Shown here piece after piece: positions 35,521-45,223 of a stretch of DNA of 64,000 nucleotides. How positions within the stretch are numbered: the stretch's first letter is position 1; each line of letters opens with the position of its first letter. Origin of the DNA: Paenibacillus methanolicus (GTDB lineage Bacteria; Bacillota; Bacilli; Paenibacillales; Paenibacillaceae). The translations under genes were made by a program, and so were the position numbers. The DNA lies in contig NZ_VNHS01000006.1 of assembly GCF_008124765.1 (NCBI RefSeq), forward strand, positions 372,001 to 436,000, read 5' to 3'. The notes beneath the pieces are model-generated. The model searched no databases. It was given only the letters and a program-made list of their open reading frames with translations, and was not told the origin of the DNA.

Positions 35521-36978
35521 CTACCAGCGAGCCGTTACCATCTTCTTGCGCGTATAGAACTCGACGCCGTCCGTGCCGTTCGCATGAAGATCGCCGTAGA
35601 ACGACTCCTTCCAGCCGGAGAACGGGAAGAACGCCATCGGCGCGGGCACGCCGAGGTTAATGCCGAGCATGCCGGCGTCGATCGTCTCGCGGAACTGGCG
35701 GACGTGGCTGCCATTCTGCGTGAACAGGCAAGCGCCGTTCGCGAACGACGACCGGTTGGCGATCTCGATCGCTTCCTCGAGCGTGGCGGCGCGCATAACG
35801 GAGAGCACCGGCGCGAAGATTTCGTCCTTCCAGATCTTCATCTCGCAGCTCACGTGATCGAAAATCGTCGGCCCGACGAAATAACCGCCTTCGTTCGCCG
35901 CGGCGTCCTTGCGTCCGTCGCGCAGCAGCGTCGCGCCTCCCTGCTCGCCCGCCTCGATGTAACCCAGCGTGCGCGCCTTGTGCGAATCGCGGATGACCGG
36001 CCCGAGGAACACGCCCTCTTCCATCCCGTTCCCGATCGTGATGGCGTCCGCCGCCTCCTGCAACTTCGCCACGAGCGAATCCGCGACGTCGCCGACCGCG
36101 ATGACGACCGCGCACGCCATGCAGCGTTCGCCCGCCGAGCCGAAGGCCGCGGTCACGATCTGGTTCACGGATGCATCAAGGTCGCAATCCGGCATGACGA
36201 TCGAATGGTTCTTCGCGCCGGCTAGCGCCTGGACGCGCTTGCCGTTGGCCGTCCCGTTCTTGTAGACATATTCGGCAACCGGCTGCGAACCGACGAAGGA
36301 CACCGCCGCGACGGCGCGATTCTCCAGGATGCCGTTGACCACGTCATGCGCGCCGTGGACGATGTTCAGCACGCCCGCCGGCAATCCGGCTTCCGCGAAC
36401 AGCTCCGCGAGCCGGGCCGCCAAGAGCGGCGTCCGCTCCGACGGCTTCAGCACGAACGCGTTGCCGCAGGCGATGGCGAGCGGGAACATCCAGCATGGCA
36501 CCATCATCGGGAAGTTGAACGGCGTAATGCCGCCAACGACGCCGATCGGATAGCGGTACATGCCCGATTCGAGGTTGGAAGCGATATCCGGCAGCTGCTT
36601 GCCCATCATGAGCGACGGCGCGCCCGCCGCGAATTCGACGCATTCGATGCCGCGCTGCACTTCGCCGTACGCTTCGGTGTAGCTCTTGCCGTTCTCGCGC
36701 GTAATGAGCCGGGCAAGCTCTTCCCAATGGTCGACGAGCAACTGCTGATATTTGAACAAGACGCGCGCGCGGCGCGGCACCGGCGTCCGGCTCCAGCCGC
36801 GGAACGCGGCCTTCGCGGCGGCCACCGCCTCGTCGAGCTCTTCGCGGGACGAGATCGGCACGTGGGCGAGCACTTCTTCGGTCGCCGGATTATAGACCGG
36901 CTCGGTCCGGCCGGAACGGGACGGCACCCACTGGCCGCCGATGAAGTTGTTGAGGGTTGGGACGGATTCGTTGGTCAT
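35521..36978 (-). CDS. iolA: Malonate/methylmalonate-semialdehyde dehydrogenase (CoA-acylating)
   Basis: A 485-residue aldehyde dehydrogenase of the MmsA type. [20 protein letters not shown] and [10 protein letters not shown] bind [16 protein letters not shown] contains the catalytic Cys; the C-terminal [28 protein letters not shown] is diagnostic for MmsA/IolA. It makes acetyl-CoA from malonate semialdehyde, the last step of inositol breakdown. It sits between iolC and iolG, a gene order different from the B. subtilis operon. Confidence 0.92.
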   Translation of the reverse strand: MTNESVPTLNNFIGGQWVPSRSGRTEPVYNPATEEVLAHVPISSREELDEAVAAAKAAFRGWSRTPVPRRARVLFKYQQLLVDHWEELARLITRENGKSYTEAYGEVQRGIECVEFAAGAPSLMMGKQLPDIASNLESGMYRYPIGVVGGITPFNFPMMVPCWMFPLAIACGNAFVLKPSERTPLLAARLAELFAEAGLPAGVLNIVHGAHDVVNGILENRAVAAVSFVGSQPVAEYVYKNGTANGKRVQALAGAKNHSIVMPDCDLDASVNQIVTAAFGSAGERCMACAVVIAVGDVADSLVAKLQEAADAITIGNGMEEGVFLGPVIRDSHKARTLGYIEAGEQGGATLLRDGRKDAAANEGGYFVGPTIFDHVSCEMKIWKDEIFAPVLSVMRAATLEEAIEIANRSSFANGACLFTQNGSHVRQFRETIDAGMLGINLGVPAPMAFFPFSGWKESFYGDLHANGTDGVEFYTRKKMVTARW

Positions 36979-37086
36979 TGAGATATCCCCGCTTTCGCAA
37001 AGTTTAGTAAGCTATTTCAAGATGGATTTATGTGACTCACAAATTCCGCTACGCAAGAGAAATGACCTTTCGATCGCTGTTGTTCA

Positions 37087-37126
37087 TGGATATCCTGATT
37101 GAATTTAATTAGGGTCGATATCCATT
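37087..37126. promoter_or_regulatory. Inverted repeat in the iolC-iolA gap
   Basis: ATGGATATC (37087-37095) and GATATCCAT (37118-37126) are perfect 9-bp arms with a 22-nt AT-rich spacer, in the 230-bp gap 36979-37208, the widest within the iol genes. It may be an operator or an mRNA processing or attenuation structure. Confidence 0.4.
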
Positions 37127-37208
37127 CACAAAGGCGAACGCTACGCTTCTACAGGTTCCTCTCTCTTTCTCCGCTCGTTGTTCGTCTTGTTTTTTCCACT
37201 TATCAAAC

Positions 37209-38225
37209 CTAGCCGCTCGTAATCTCGCCTTTCAAGCAGCGCTCGATATACTCGTGCACCTGCGGCGCCTTGGGCATCGCGTCCGAGCAGCTGTGGCTCG
37301 AGATGACGATGCACGCCGCGGCGCTGCCGAACTCCATGCTGGCGCTGATCGTCCAGCCCTGCATGAGGCCGTACAGGAAGCCGGCCGCGTAAGAGTCGCC
37401 CGCGCCGAACGTCTTGACGACCTTGGCCGGGAAACTTCTCGCCCGGTGCGAGCCGCCGTCCTTCGTGTAGGCAATGGAGCCGTCCTTGCCGTGCTTGATG
37501 ATAACGATGTCGGCCGAGCGGTCGAACCATTTCGCCGCCGTGATATGATCGTCCCGCTCCGGATTGTTCCCGAGCCGCTCCATCATATCGAACTCTTCCC
37601 TCGTTCCGATGATGATGTCGCATTTCTCCGCCGCGAGGTTGTAGTAGACGGCCGTCTCTTCGTCGGAGACCCATGTATAAGGACGATAGTCTAGATCGAA
37701 GGCGATGACGGCGCCGTGTTTCTTGGCGTACTCCAGCGCTTGGAACACCGCTTCGCGCGACGGACTCTTCGCCAGCGCCGTGCCGGAGATGAGCAGCATT
37801 CGGGCATCGGCGACGAGCGCCTCCGGCACTTCGCCCGCTTCGAGCAGCAGATCGGCGACGTTGTCCCGGTACATCAGAATGCTGCAATCGGTCGGGCTCT
37901 TGATCTCCGTGAACGCCAGCCCCGTGACGGCGCCGGTCCGGTCGATCGAGACGCCTGAAGCGTCGATGCCTTCCCGGTCGAGATAGCCGGTGATGAACCG
38001 GCCCATCTGGTCATTGGCCACTTTGCCGATAAAGCCGGTCTTCAGCCCGAGCCGGGACATGCCGATGCAGATGTTCGCCGGCGAACCGCCGACGTATTTG
38101 GTGAAGGTGATCGTCTCCTCCATTGGCCGGTTGATCTCGTTGGCGTTCAGATCGATGCATAACCTGCCGATGGCGACGAAATCGAGCGGCTTCGCCGCGT
38201 TGAAGGCGATGGCGTTATTGGTCAT
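37209..38225 (-). CDS. iolC: 5-dehydro-2-deoxygluconokinase
   Basis: A 338-residue PfkB-family kinase. The N-terminal IGRLCIDLNANEINRPMEET, the VGGSPANICIGMSRLGLKTGFIG substrate loop and the FGAGDSYAAGFLYGLMQG anion-hole motif with the catalytic Asp are present. It phosphorylates 2-deoxy-5-keto-D-gluconate. The start overlaps the iolE stop by 11 bp. The aldolase acting on its product (IolJ) is not encoded in the window. Confidence 0.93.
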   Translation of the reverse strand: MTNNAIAFNAAKPLDFVAIGRLCIDLNANEINRPMEETITFTKYVGGSPANICIGMSRLGLKTGFIGKVANDQMGRFITGYLDREGIDASGVSIDRTGAVTGLAFTEIKSPTDCSILMYRDNVADLLLEAGEVPEALVADARMLLISGTALAKSPSREAVFQALEYAKKHGAVIAFDLDYRPYTWVSDEETAVYYNLAAEKCDIIIGTREEFDMMERLGNNPERDDHITAAKWFDRSADIVIIKHGKDGSIAYTKDGGSHRARSFPAKVVKTFGAGDSYAAGFLYGLMQGWTISASMEFGSAAACIVISSHSCSDAMPKAPQVHEYIERCLKGEITSG

Positions 38226-39147
38226 GTCCGTCTCCTTCCCGCGTGCCGCTCGGAATCAGCGTGCCGATATAATCCAGAGCCTTGCGCGCATATTCGTATG
38301 GCGGATGAAGCGCCGGATCCTGCTCGCCCTCGAGCATCGCCCAGCCGTCATAGCCCCGTTCGACCAGCTCCGCGACGATCGGCGCGAAATCGATGCAGCC
38401 GTCGCCCGGCACCGTGAACACGCCCTTGCGAATACAGGTGACGAAGTCCGCTGCCTCCGCGCGAGCCTCGTCCAGCACGGACGGACGGACATCCTTCAGA
38501 TGGATGTAGGCGATGCGGTCGTAATGCTTGCGCAGCACCTGCAGCGGATCCGCCCCGCCATAATAGGCGTGCCCGGTATCGTACAGGAGCCAGACGAGCG
38601 AAGGGTCGGTAAGTTCCATGAGCCGGTCGATCTCTTCGCCCGACTCCACGACGGTGCCGCCGTGATGATGGTACGTCAGCTTCATGCCGTATTCGCGCGC
38701 GATGCGGCCGGCCGCGTTCAGCCCTTCCGCCAGGGCGCGCCAGCCGGCGTCGTCCAGACGGAGCACTTCTTTCTCGCTGGGCGTGCGGCGCGGGTCAAAG
38801 TGGAGCGAGCCGCCAACCTCCGCCGTGCTGATGACCTTACTGCCCATTCCGCTCAGAAACTCGCAATGCGCCCGGTAAGCCGCCAGTTCCGATTCCCGGT
38901 ACGCGGGATCGGACAACAGGACGGATTTCCACTGGGAGACGAGCTGGATGCCCCGGGACTCCAGCTCCTGCTTCAGCTTGGCCGGGTCCTGCGGATATTT
39001 GCGCCCCATCTCCGTGCCGGTTAACCCCAGCCGCCGAATATCGTCCAAAATCGTCTCGTACGTCGTATCCGCGCCATGCTCCCGGACATCCTCGCCTACC
39101 CAGTTAATCGGATGAACGCCGATGCGGAAAGGTCGTTTGTCGCTCAT
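38215..39147 (-). CDS. iolE: Inosose dehydratase
   Basis: A 310-residue TIM-barrel protein of the xylose-isomerase-like family. RIGVHPINWVGEDVREHG, GTEMGRKYP, LTYHHHGGTVVESGEEIDRL, LLYDTGHAYYGGADP and PGDGCIDFAPI are IolE landmarks with the metal ligands. It dehydrates scyllo-inosose. The ATG at 39147 is preceded by GAGGAGG; the longer frame to 39225 is not supported. Confidence 0.93.
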   Translation of the reverse strand: MSDKRPFRIGVHPINWVGEDVREHGADTTYETILDDIRRLGLTGTEMGRKYPQDPAKLKQELESRGIQLVSQWKSVLLSDPAYRESELAAYRAHCEFLSGMGSKVISTAEVGGSLHFDPRRTPSEKEVLRLDDAGWRALAEGLNAAGRIAREYGMKLTYHHHGGTVVESGEEIDRLMELTDPSLVWLLYDTGHAYYGGADPLQVLRKHYDRIAYIHLKDVRPSVLDEARAEAADFVTCIRKGVFTVPGDGCIDFAPIVAELVERGYDGWAMLEGEQDPALHPPYEYARKALDYIGTLIPSGTREGDGHDQ

Positions 39148-39249
39148 GCCTGCTTCCTCCTCGCTATGTTTGCTAATATGGATATCCGGCGCCGCTCGCT
39201 TCCGCGAGTCGGCGACCCAACTCATGCAACTCGGTCGAACCCTAACCGC

Positions 39250-41115
39250 TTACAGCTCTCTTGCTTGGCCGATCCGCTCCGCCATCGCGCGATGCGCGCT
39301 TGCCACTTTCGGACTTTCGGACACCGACGGCACGTCGACCCGCCACCACGATTCGTACCCGTCCGTATTCGTGCCGGGCAGCACCTTGATTTCGATCAGC
39401 GTCGAGACCGGCTCCTTGCGCGCCTGCTCGATCGCCTCGCGAAGCTCTTCGGACGTGCGGACCGTATAAGCGCTGGCCCCCAAGCTGCGCGCATGCGCCG
39501 CGAAATCCATCGGCATGTAGTTGCCGGTCAATCGGCCGGTGGCGCGCTCGCGGTAGCGGAATTCGTTGCCGAAGCCGTCGCTGCCCTGTCCGCGCTGCAA
39601 GTTATGAATGCATTGGAAGCCGCTGTTGTCGAAGAGCAGCACCGTGATTTTCACGCCTTCCTGCAGACTTGTTACCAGCTCGGAATGGAGCATCAGGTAG
39701 CTGCCGTCGCCGACGACCGCGTAGACGTCCCCGCCCGGCTCCGCGAGCGCGGCGCCGAACGCGCCGCTTACCTCATAACCCATGCACGAGAACCCGTATT
39801 CCATGTGATACGTCTTCGGCTCGGCCGAACGCCACAGCCGGTGCAGGTCTCCAGGAAGGCTGCCCGCCGCCGCGACGATGACGTCGGACGGATGGAGCGC
39901 TTCGTTGATGACGCCGAGCGCCCGCGTCTGGGCCAACCCCGCTTCATGCTCGTTTGCGTAGAGCCGGTCTACTTCGCGATTCCATTCACCCTTAAGCACG
40001 GCCAACTCGCCCGCGCCGTAGCCGCTCGCGAAGTTCGCTTCGGCCAGCGCGTCATGGAGCGCCCGGATCGCTTCCTTCGCGTCCGCCGTGACCGCGATGC
40101 CGCTCAGCTTCGCGGAGTCGAAAGCGCTGACGTTGATATTAATGAAATGCGCGTCCGGATTGCCGAACGCCGACTTCGACGCGGTCGTGAAGTCCGAATA
40201 TCGGGTGCCGACGCCGATAATGACGTCCGCTTCCTTCGCCAGCCGATTCGCCGCGAGCGTCCCCGTGACGCCGACGCCGCCCATGTTCAGCGGATGGTCC
40301 CATGGCAGCGCGCTCTTGCCCGCCTGCGTCTCCGCGACAGGAATGCCGAATGCCGACGCGAACGCCGCCACCTCCGCCGTCGCATCGGAGTAATGGACGC
40401 CGCCGCCCGCAATCAGCAAGGGCTTCCGCTTGCCGGTCAGCAGCTCGGCCGCGCGCCGGATCGCTTCCCTCGCGGGAGGACGGCGATCCAGCACGTGTAC
40501 GCGCTTGTCGAAGAAGGCGGCCGGATAATCATACGTCTCCGCCTGAACGTCCTGCGGCAGCGCCAGGGTGACGGCGCCCGTCTCCGCCGGATCGGTCAGC
40601 ACGCGCATCGCCTGCAGCGCCGCGGTCATCAACTGCTCCGGCCGCGCGATCCGGTCCCAATACCGGCTCACGGGCTTGAACGCATCGACCGCCGATACCG
40701 TATAATCGCTCGGCACCTCGAGCTGCTGCAGCACCGGGTCGGGCTGGCGGCAGGCGAAGTTGTCGCCGGGCAGGAGCAGCAGCGGAATCCGGTTCACCGT
40801 CGCCGTGCCGGCCGCCGTCACCATGTTGAGCGCGCCGGGGCCGATCGAGGACGTGCAGGCGAAGATTTGCTTCCGCCCGCTCTGCTTGGCGAAAGCGGCC
40901 GCCGCATGCGCCATGCCCTGCTCGTTCTTCCCTTGAATGAAAGCCAGGCTGCCCGGGCTGCGCTCGAGCGCCTCGCCGATGCCCGTCACGTTGCCGTGTC
41001 CGAATATGCCCATGACCCCTTTGACGAATTTGATTTCTTCGCCGTCCACCGATACGTACTGGTTGTCGAGAAACCGTAACAATGCTTGCGCCATCGACAA
41101 CTTGATCGTCTTCAT
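39250..41115 (-). CDS. iolD: 3D-(3,5/4)-trihydroxycyclohexane-1,2-dione hydrolase
   Basis: A 621-residue thiamine-diphosphate enzyme. The N-terminal FVKGVMGIFGHGNVTGIGEALE, the SSIGPGALNMVTAAGTATVNRIPLLLLPGD region and the C-terminal TPP site VVGDGSYLMLHSELVTSLQEGVKITVLLFDN are characteristic. It opens the inositol ring to 5-deoxyglucuronate. It is the first iol gene, with an operator-like palindrome 35 bp upstream and a 98-bp gap to the GH105 gene before it. Confidence 0.93.
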   Translation of the reverse strand: MKTIKLSMAQALLRFLDNQYVSVDGEEIKFVKGVMGIFGHGNVTGIGEALERSPGSLAFIQGKNEQGMAHAAAAFAKQSGRKQIFACTSSIGPGALNMVTAAGTATVNRIPLLLLPGDNFACRQPDPVLQQLEVPSDYTVSAVDAFKPVSRYWDRIARPEQLMTAALQAMRVLTDPAETGAVTLALPQDVQAETYDYPAAFFDKRVHVLDRRPPAREAIRRAAELLTGKRKPLLIAGGGVHYSDATAEVAAFASAFGIPVAETQAGKSALPWDHPLNMGGVGVTGTLAANRLAKEADVIIGVGTRYSDFTTASKSAFGNPDAHFININVSAFDSAKLSGIAVTADAKEAIRALHDALAEANFASGYGAGELAVLKGEWNREVDRLYANEHEAGLAQTRALGVINEALHPSDVIVAAAGSLPGDLHRLWRSAEPKTYHMEYGFSCMGYEVSGAFGAALAEPGGDVYAVVGDGSYLMLHSELVTSLQEGVKITVLLFDNSGFQCIHNLQRGQGSDGFGNEFRYRERATGRLTGNYMPMDFAAHARSLGASAYTVRTSEELREAIEQARKEPVSTLIEIKVLPGTNTDGYESWWRVDVPSVSESPKVASAHRAMAERIGQAREL

Positions 41116-41149
41116 CGGATCCCCCCGCCTTCGTGATTGGATTGATTGA

Positions 41150-41161
41150 TTAAGCGCTTAA
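41150..41161. promoter_or_regulatory. LacI-family operator-like palindrome before iolD
   Basis: TTAAGCGCTTAA is a perfect 12-bp palindrome with the central CG typical of LacI-family operators. It lies 35 bp upstream of the iolD start, next to a T-run. A weaker TGTAAGCGCT sequence overlaps the end of the preceding gene near 41220. Likely bound by the LacI protein at 32458. Confidence 0.6.
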
Positions 41162-41213
41162 CCTACTGTTAAAAAAAATGCTCTTGCGAGCGAATGTATG
41201 CCACCTTGCGAGA

Positions 41214-43457
41214 TTATATTGTAAGCGCTCCGGTTCTTTGCCAAGTTTTGAGCAAATGGATCTCCACGCCGGCCAGCATCATGATGCCGATACCGTGATT
41301 GTCGTTGACGACCGTACGCAGATCGTACATGTAATAATCCGGCGAGAAGGAGTATCGCGAGCCGCTGCATACGCCGTGAACGTTGCCGGAACGATCGATG
41401 GCCTTGCCCGTCAACCCGCGCCATGCCGCATTCGCCGCATCCGCGTAACGCTCATCGCCCTGCAGCCAGCCGAAACGGACGCCTCGGGCGAAAGCGTAGG
41501 CGAACATCGCGGTGCACGACGCTTCTTCGTAGGCTTCCGGCTCGTTCAGCACCTGCCTCCATAACCCCGAATCGCTCTGCAGCTCCGCGACGCCCGCGCT
41601 CATGGCACGGAAGAAATCCAGCAGCGCTTCGCGATTCGGATGGTCCTCCGGCAGATGCTCGAGCAGCTCCGTCAGGGAGAAGAGCACCCATCCGTTGCCG
41701 CGGCCCCATGGCACGCGCGTCGCCTGTCCGTATTTGAAGTCGTGCACGTGCGACATGATGCGCTGATCTTCCATGAACAGATACCGCCGGAACAGCAGGA
41801 ACTGCCGCGCCGCTTCATCCATCGCTTCCCGCTTCCCGCTCACGATCGCATGCCGCGTCAGGAACGGCGCGCTCATGTACAGATCGTCCGCCCACATCGT
41901 ATTGTCGAAGTACTCGCCTTCGCTCAGCCGGTAGAACGCGCCGTCTTCCCGCCGCTCCAGACGATTAAGCATGAAGTCCGCGATCGTATCGGCAATGCGA
42001 GGGAAGTTATCGTCCCCTGCCCGCAGCTGCGCCTCGAGCATCGCGGATCCGAACGAGCCGCAATTATCCAGCATCCGCATCAGCACGAGCTGGTGGTTGA
42101 TGCCCGGGAAGCCGTACTCGGCGCGGTCCCAGAGCGAGTAGTCGTACATGTCCGTGCAGCTGCGAATATGCGACAACGCGTAGTCGGACAGTTCGCCGCG
42201 TCCCAGCGCCTTCGCCGCGCGAAGCAGACCGTACATCGTGACGCCGAGCGGATAATCCCACCGGCCGAAGTTGGTCGCCGTCCCGGTCGTCCATTTGTTG
42301 CTCAGCATCGCGTTCTCGTAAAACGGGCGAAGACGGGTATTAGGCGCATCCAGCTCCCAGTAAGTAGAGCCCGCTGGATTGCCGCCGAGATCAACGGCTG
42401 GCATCAAATCGGACGTCCGGCAGACGGCGGACGGCGCTAACGAGGCATCGGCCGCGATCGGTCCGGCATACAGCCACTCGCCGTCGTAGCCATGCACGTG
42501 CACGGGCTGCTCGAACGCGACCGGCTTGCCGTCCGCCGTCGCGTCCAGCTCGAAGCCCCATCCTTGCGGCCCGTTCAAGACGCGGATCAGCAGCTGCCCG
42601 CCGCCGCCGGCGGACGACACGCTATGGCGGAATGAACCCGCTTCGGGCAACTCCAGCACGAGCTCGCCGTCGATCCACACCGAGGCCGGACCATTCGCCC
42701 GTCCTTCCAGCTCGAGCGACCTCGCTCCCGTCAGCGGCAGACGCGTCCACCCGTAGCCCGCAACGGTCGTCTCCGGCCGGCCGTACAGCCGCTCCAGATT
42801 CGGCAGGTCGGCCTCGGCGGACGTCCAACCCGTGCGCGGCAACCAGTTCAAGCCGCTATCCGACTCCGTCAGTCGCGCGTCCGGCCAAGCCTCCGTGCCG
42901 AAGCGAGCCGTCCTCACCGGCTCGGAATACACCCAGCCGGCGCTGCCTTCTCTTCCGGCGAACGGCGCCAGCACGTTCAAGATGCGCACCTTCGCTTCGT
43001 CGGCTCCGAAGCGGCAGCCGAAGCCCGCAGGCGTCCGTCTGGCTTCGATCAGAATCCGGTTCCAGCCTTTGGCGAAGAGCATCGGAACGACGACCCGCGC
43101 GTCCGGCTTCATCTCTTCCACGGCCGACGTTCGGAACAGCATCTCCTCGTTCAAGTACAGCTTAATCGGGCCGATCGGCTCCAAATTGCAGTCGATCGAA
43201 CGCTCATTGTCGCTCCAGACCAAGCCGTATACGTAGGCATAGTCGCCATGCGCCGCTTGCGGCAATCGCGAGGCAAGCTCCATCTCGTACAAGCCTTCCG
43301 CGTTCTGCATGATGCCCTGGCGCGAGAAGGCGCGATAGGCGAACGGAATCGGCGGGTTAGCCCCGACGTATCGGTTGGCCAGCAGCTCCAGAATGCGAAG
43401 GTCGTCATCGCCGAATGCGTTTCTCGCGCTGTCTCGCGCGTCCATGTAGACCGTCAT
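41214..43457 (-). CDS. GH105-type unsaturated uronyl hydrolase with long N-terminal region
   Basis: A 747-residue protein. The C-terminal half is a GH88/GH105 (YteR-like) alpha/alpha toroid: GVTMYGLLRAAKALGRGEL, FDNTMWADDLYMSAPFLTR (catalytic Asp region), RVPWGRGNGWVLFSLTELLEHLP and GLWRQVLNEPEAYEEASCTAMFAYAFARGVR. Typical GH105 enzymes have ~370 residues; here an extra ~380-residue N-terminal region contains beta-rich, jelly-roll-like stretches. No signal peptide is seen, so it works inside the cell. The ATG at 43457 overlaps the preceding stop (ATGA). It should release a 4,5-unsaturated uronic acid from an oligosaccharide or glycoside. Confidence 0.83.
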   Translation of the reverse strand: MTVYMDARDSARNAFGDDDLRILELLANRYVGANPPIPFAYRAFSRQGIMQNAEGLYEMELASRLPQAAHGDYAYVYGLVWSDNERSIDCNLEPIGPIKLYLNEEMLFRTSAVEEMKPDARVVVPMLFAKGWNRILIEARRTPAGFGCRFGADEAKVRILNVLAPFAGREGSAGWVYSEPVRTARFGTEAWPDARLTESDSGLNWLPRTGWTSAEADLPNLERLYGRPETTVAGYGWTRLPLTGARSLELEGRANGPASVWIDGELVLELPEAGSFRHSVSSAGGGGQLLIRVLNGPQGWGFELDATADGKPVAFEQPVHVHGYDGEWLYAGPIAADASLAPSAVCRTSDLMPAVDLGGNPAGSTYWELDAPNTRLRPFYENAMLSNKWTTGTATNFGRWDYPLGVTMYGLLRAAKALGRGELSDYALSHIRSCTDMYDYSLWDRAEYGFPGINHQLVLMRMLDNCGSFGSAMLEAQLRAGDDNFPRIADTIADFMLNRLERREDGAFYRLSEGEYFDNTMWADDLYMSAPFLTRHAIVSGKREAMDEAARQFLLFRRYLFMEDQRIMSHVHDFKYGQATRVPWGRGNGWVLFSLTELLEHLPEDHPNREALLDFFRAMSAGVAELQSDSGLWRQVLNEPEAYEEASCTAMFAYAFARGVRFGWLQGDERYADAANAAWRGLTGKAIDRSGNVHGVCSGSRYSFSPDYYMYDLRTVVNDNHGIGIMMLAGVEIHLLKTWQRTGALTI

Positions 43458-45217
43458 TGTGCGTCCCCCCTCATGCCATTCCGCGGCGACAGGCGAATGT
43501 CGAACGTACGGTCGTAAGGCGTCAGCACGTTGACGACCAGCGTCTGGCAATCCGCCGGGAAGGCGGCTCCGCGAATCGATTTGGCCCGGTGCTCGTGCGC
43601 CCCGCCGCTTACCTCGATCCACTCACCGCCGCTTGCGAAGGTTACGACGCCGTCCTTCCAGAACAGCGTCCCCGTCTCTGCGGGCGCAAGCTCACCGCCG
43701 CTGAACGAGCCTTCCTTCCCGAATACGAACGAAATTTGGGTAAGGAGCACGTCCGGCATGTCGCAACGAACGCGCAGCTTCCACCCTTCCTTAGTCTCAG
43801 TCAGCTCGACCGCCACCCTATGGCGCTGGAGATGCGTCACATCGCGCAGCTGATGCGGCAGCAAATACCATGGGCTGACCGCGCCCGAAGCCGATTCAGG
43901 AAGACGATCCGCCGCGATCGGACCGTAATAGCCCTTGGTCTCCTCGCCCGTAAGCCGATAACCGTCATCGACCTGCTCCAGTTCGTTCATCTTGATGAAT
44001 CCGGGCTCGAACGAGCTGCTCACCTGCACGCCGAGCAGCCGCGCCGCGCCGTGCCGGAGCGCGAAGAACGAATTCGTCTCCGTCATGACCGTCACGCTCG
44101 TGCCGCCGTCCCGCTGCCGGGCGACCGGGGCGCCGAAATCGGGATGAAGGCGGCTGTGATAGATGCGTCCGCCGTGGCCGGCCGACGCCATCTGGCTCAA
44201 ATAACGCTTCCGATCGAACCCTCCGTTGATGACAACTTTGTACCGATCCGGCAGGCTGCCGGGCTTCACGACGGAATCGCGCAGTTCCGGACGGAGCAAA
44301 TACGGGATCAGTCCGTTATTCGATATCGCGCCGGGGTGGCGGAGCGATTCGCCGCCGAGCTCCGCCAAAGCGGCGAAGAACGGATCTTGATCGCGATGCG
44401 CCATCAGGCTGGCCGCCGGCAGATAGCCGGTCATATCGAACGCATGGCCGAAGTCCTGCCGGCCCGAATAATCGGTGACGACCTCGCCGTCCGGATGAAC
44501 CAAATACGCCATCATCCGGAGGTTGCGGCGAACCGGCTCCAGCAGCTCCGGCCGGCCCAGCAGCTCGGCGGCATGAAGCAGCATAATGTCGCTCACGCCG
44601 TTGTAGATGCCGTTGCTGCGCTCGGTCCATTCGCCGTCTTCGGTAATGTCGATCCCTTCCGCCAGCCACGCATCGGCACGCGCGATCAGCGCCTCGTCAC
44701 CCGTCAGCCGGTGCAGGAAAGCAAGCGCGGCGGCCAGCACCCACCGATGATTCGGCGTATGGCAGCCGCCGGTAAGCAGCGCCGGCGCCGAACGCTCGAG
44801 GAACTGACGGATATTCGCGCGCGTTGCCGCAAGCGCCGCCCAGTCGCGTCCTTCAAGCAGCTCATGCAGCTGGGCAAGCCCGACGACGGCGAAGGCGGTA
44901 TCCGGCGGCGAATGCATATTCGTCCATCCCGGCGATATGGTCCCGTCTCCGTGCTGCAGGCGGACGATGAAGGCGGAAGCCTGCTCGAGCCTAGCCAGCA
45001 AATCCTCGTCGCGATAATAGCGGGAATCCTCGTTCACGAGCGCGCATCCCCAGACCGCCATGACCGTCAGCGTGCCCGTGTGCGTCGGCCATGCGATGCC
45101 GTTGTCCGGATCGGCTACCCCGCCGTAGAAGCGGCTGCCCGTGTCCCTAATTTGATTGTCGGTCCCTGGCGCAACCCAGTCGTCGTTGACGGCGACCAGC
45201 TTCTCGTAAATTGTCAT
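43454..45217 (-). CDS. Uncharacterised alpha/alpha-toroid-like protein
   Basis: A 587-residue protein I cannot assign. The first ~270 residues look like a helical toroid (WVLAAALAFLHRLTGDEALIARADAWLAEGIDI, NGIYNGVSDIMLLHAAELLGRPELLEPVRRNLR); the rest is beta-rich, as in polysaccharide lyases of the heparinase II/III or GH88-neighbour kind. No signal peptide. It lies between a 228-residue unknown protein and the GH105 gene, with overlapping or near-abutting ends. If it is a lyase it would make the unsaturated uronyl substrate for the GH105 enzyme; this is inference. Confidence 0.65.
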   Translation of the reverse strand: MTIYEKLVAVNDDWVAPGTDNQIRDTGSRFYGGVADPDNGIAWPTHTGTLTVMAVWGCALVNEDSRYYRDEDLLARLEQASAFIVRLQHGDGTISPGWTNMHSPPDTAFAVVGLAQLHELLEGRDWAALAATRANIRQFLERSAPALLTGGCHTPNHRWVLAAALAFLHRLTGDEALIARADAWLAEGIDITEDGEWTERSNGIYNGVSDIMLLHAAELLGRPELLEPVRRNLRMMAYLVHPDGEVVTDYSGRQDFGHAFDMTGYLPAASLMAHRDQDPFFAALAELGGESLRHPGAISNNGLIPYLLRPELRDSVVKPGSLPDRYKVVINGGFDRKRYLSQMASAGHGGRIYHSRLHPDFGAPVARQRDGGTSVTVMTETNSFFALRHGAARLLGVQVSSSFEPGFIKMNELEQVDDGYRLTGEETKGYYGPIAADRLPESASGAVSPWYLLPHQLRDVTHLQRHRVAVELTETKEGWKLRVRCDMPDVLLTQISFVFGKEGSFSGGELAPAETGTLFWKDGVVTFASGGEWIEVSGGAHEHRAKSIRGAAFPADCQTLVVNVLTPYDRTFDIRLSPRNGMRGDAQ

Positions 45218-45223
45218 TCGTCA

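Noticed and set aside
39076..41079. Long plus-strand open frame (667 codons) over iolE-iolD
   Set aside because: Antisense to clear iolD and iolE; composition is that of a shadow frame.
41219..41232. Second cre box near the end of the GH105 gene
   Set aside because: TGTAAGCGCTCCGG matches only 11 of 14 positions of the CcpA consensus and overlaps the stop region; not listed as a feature.
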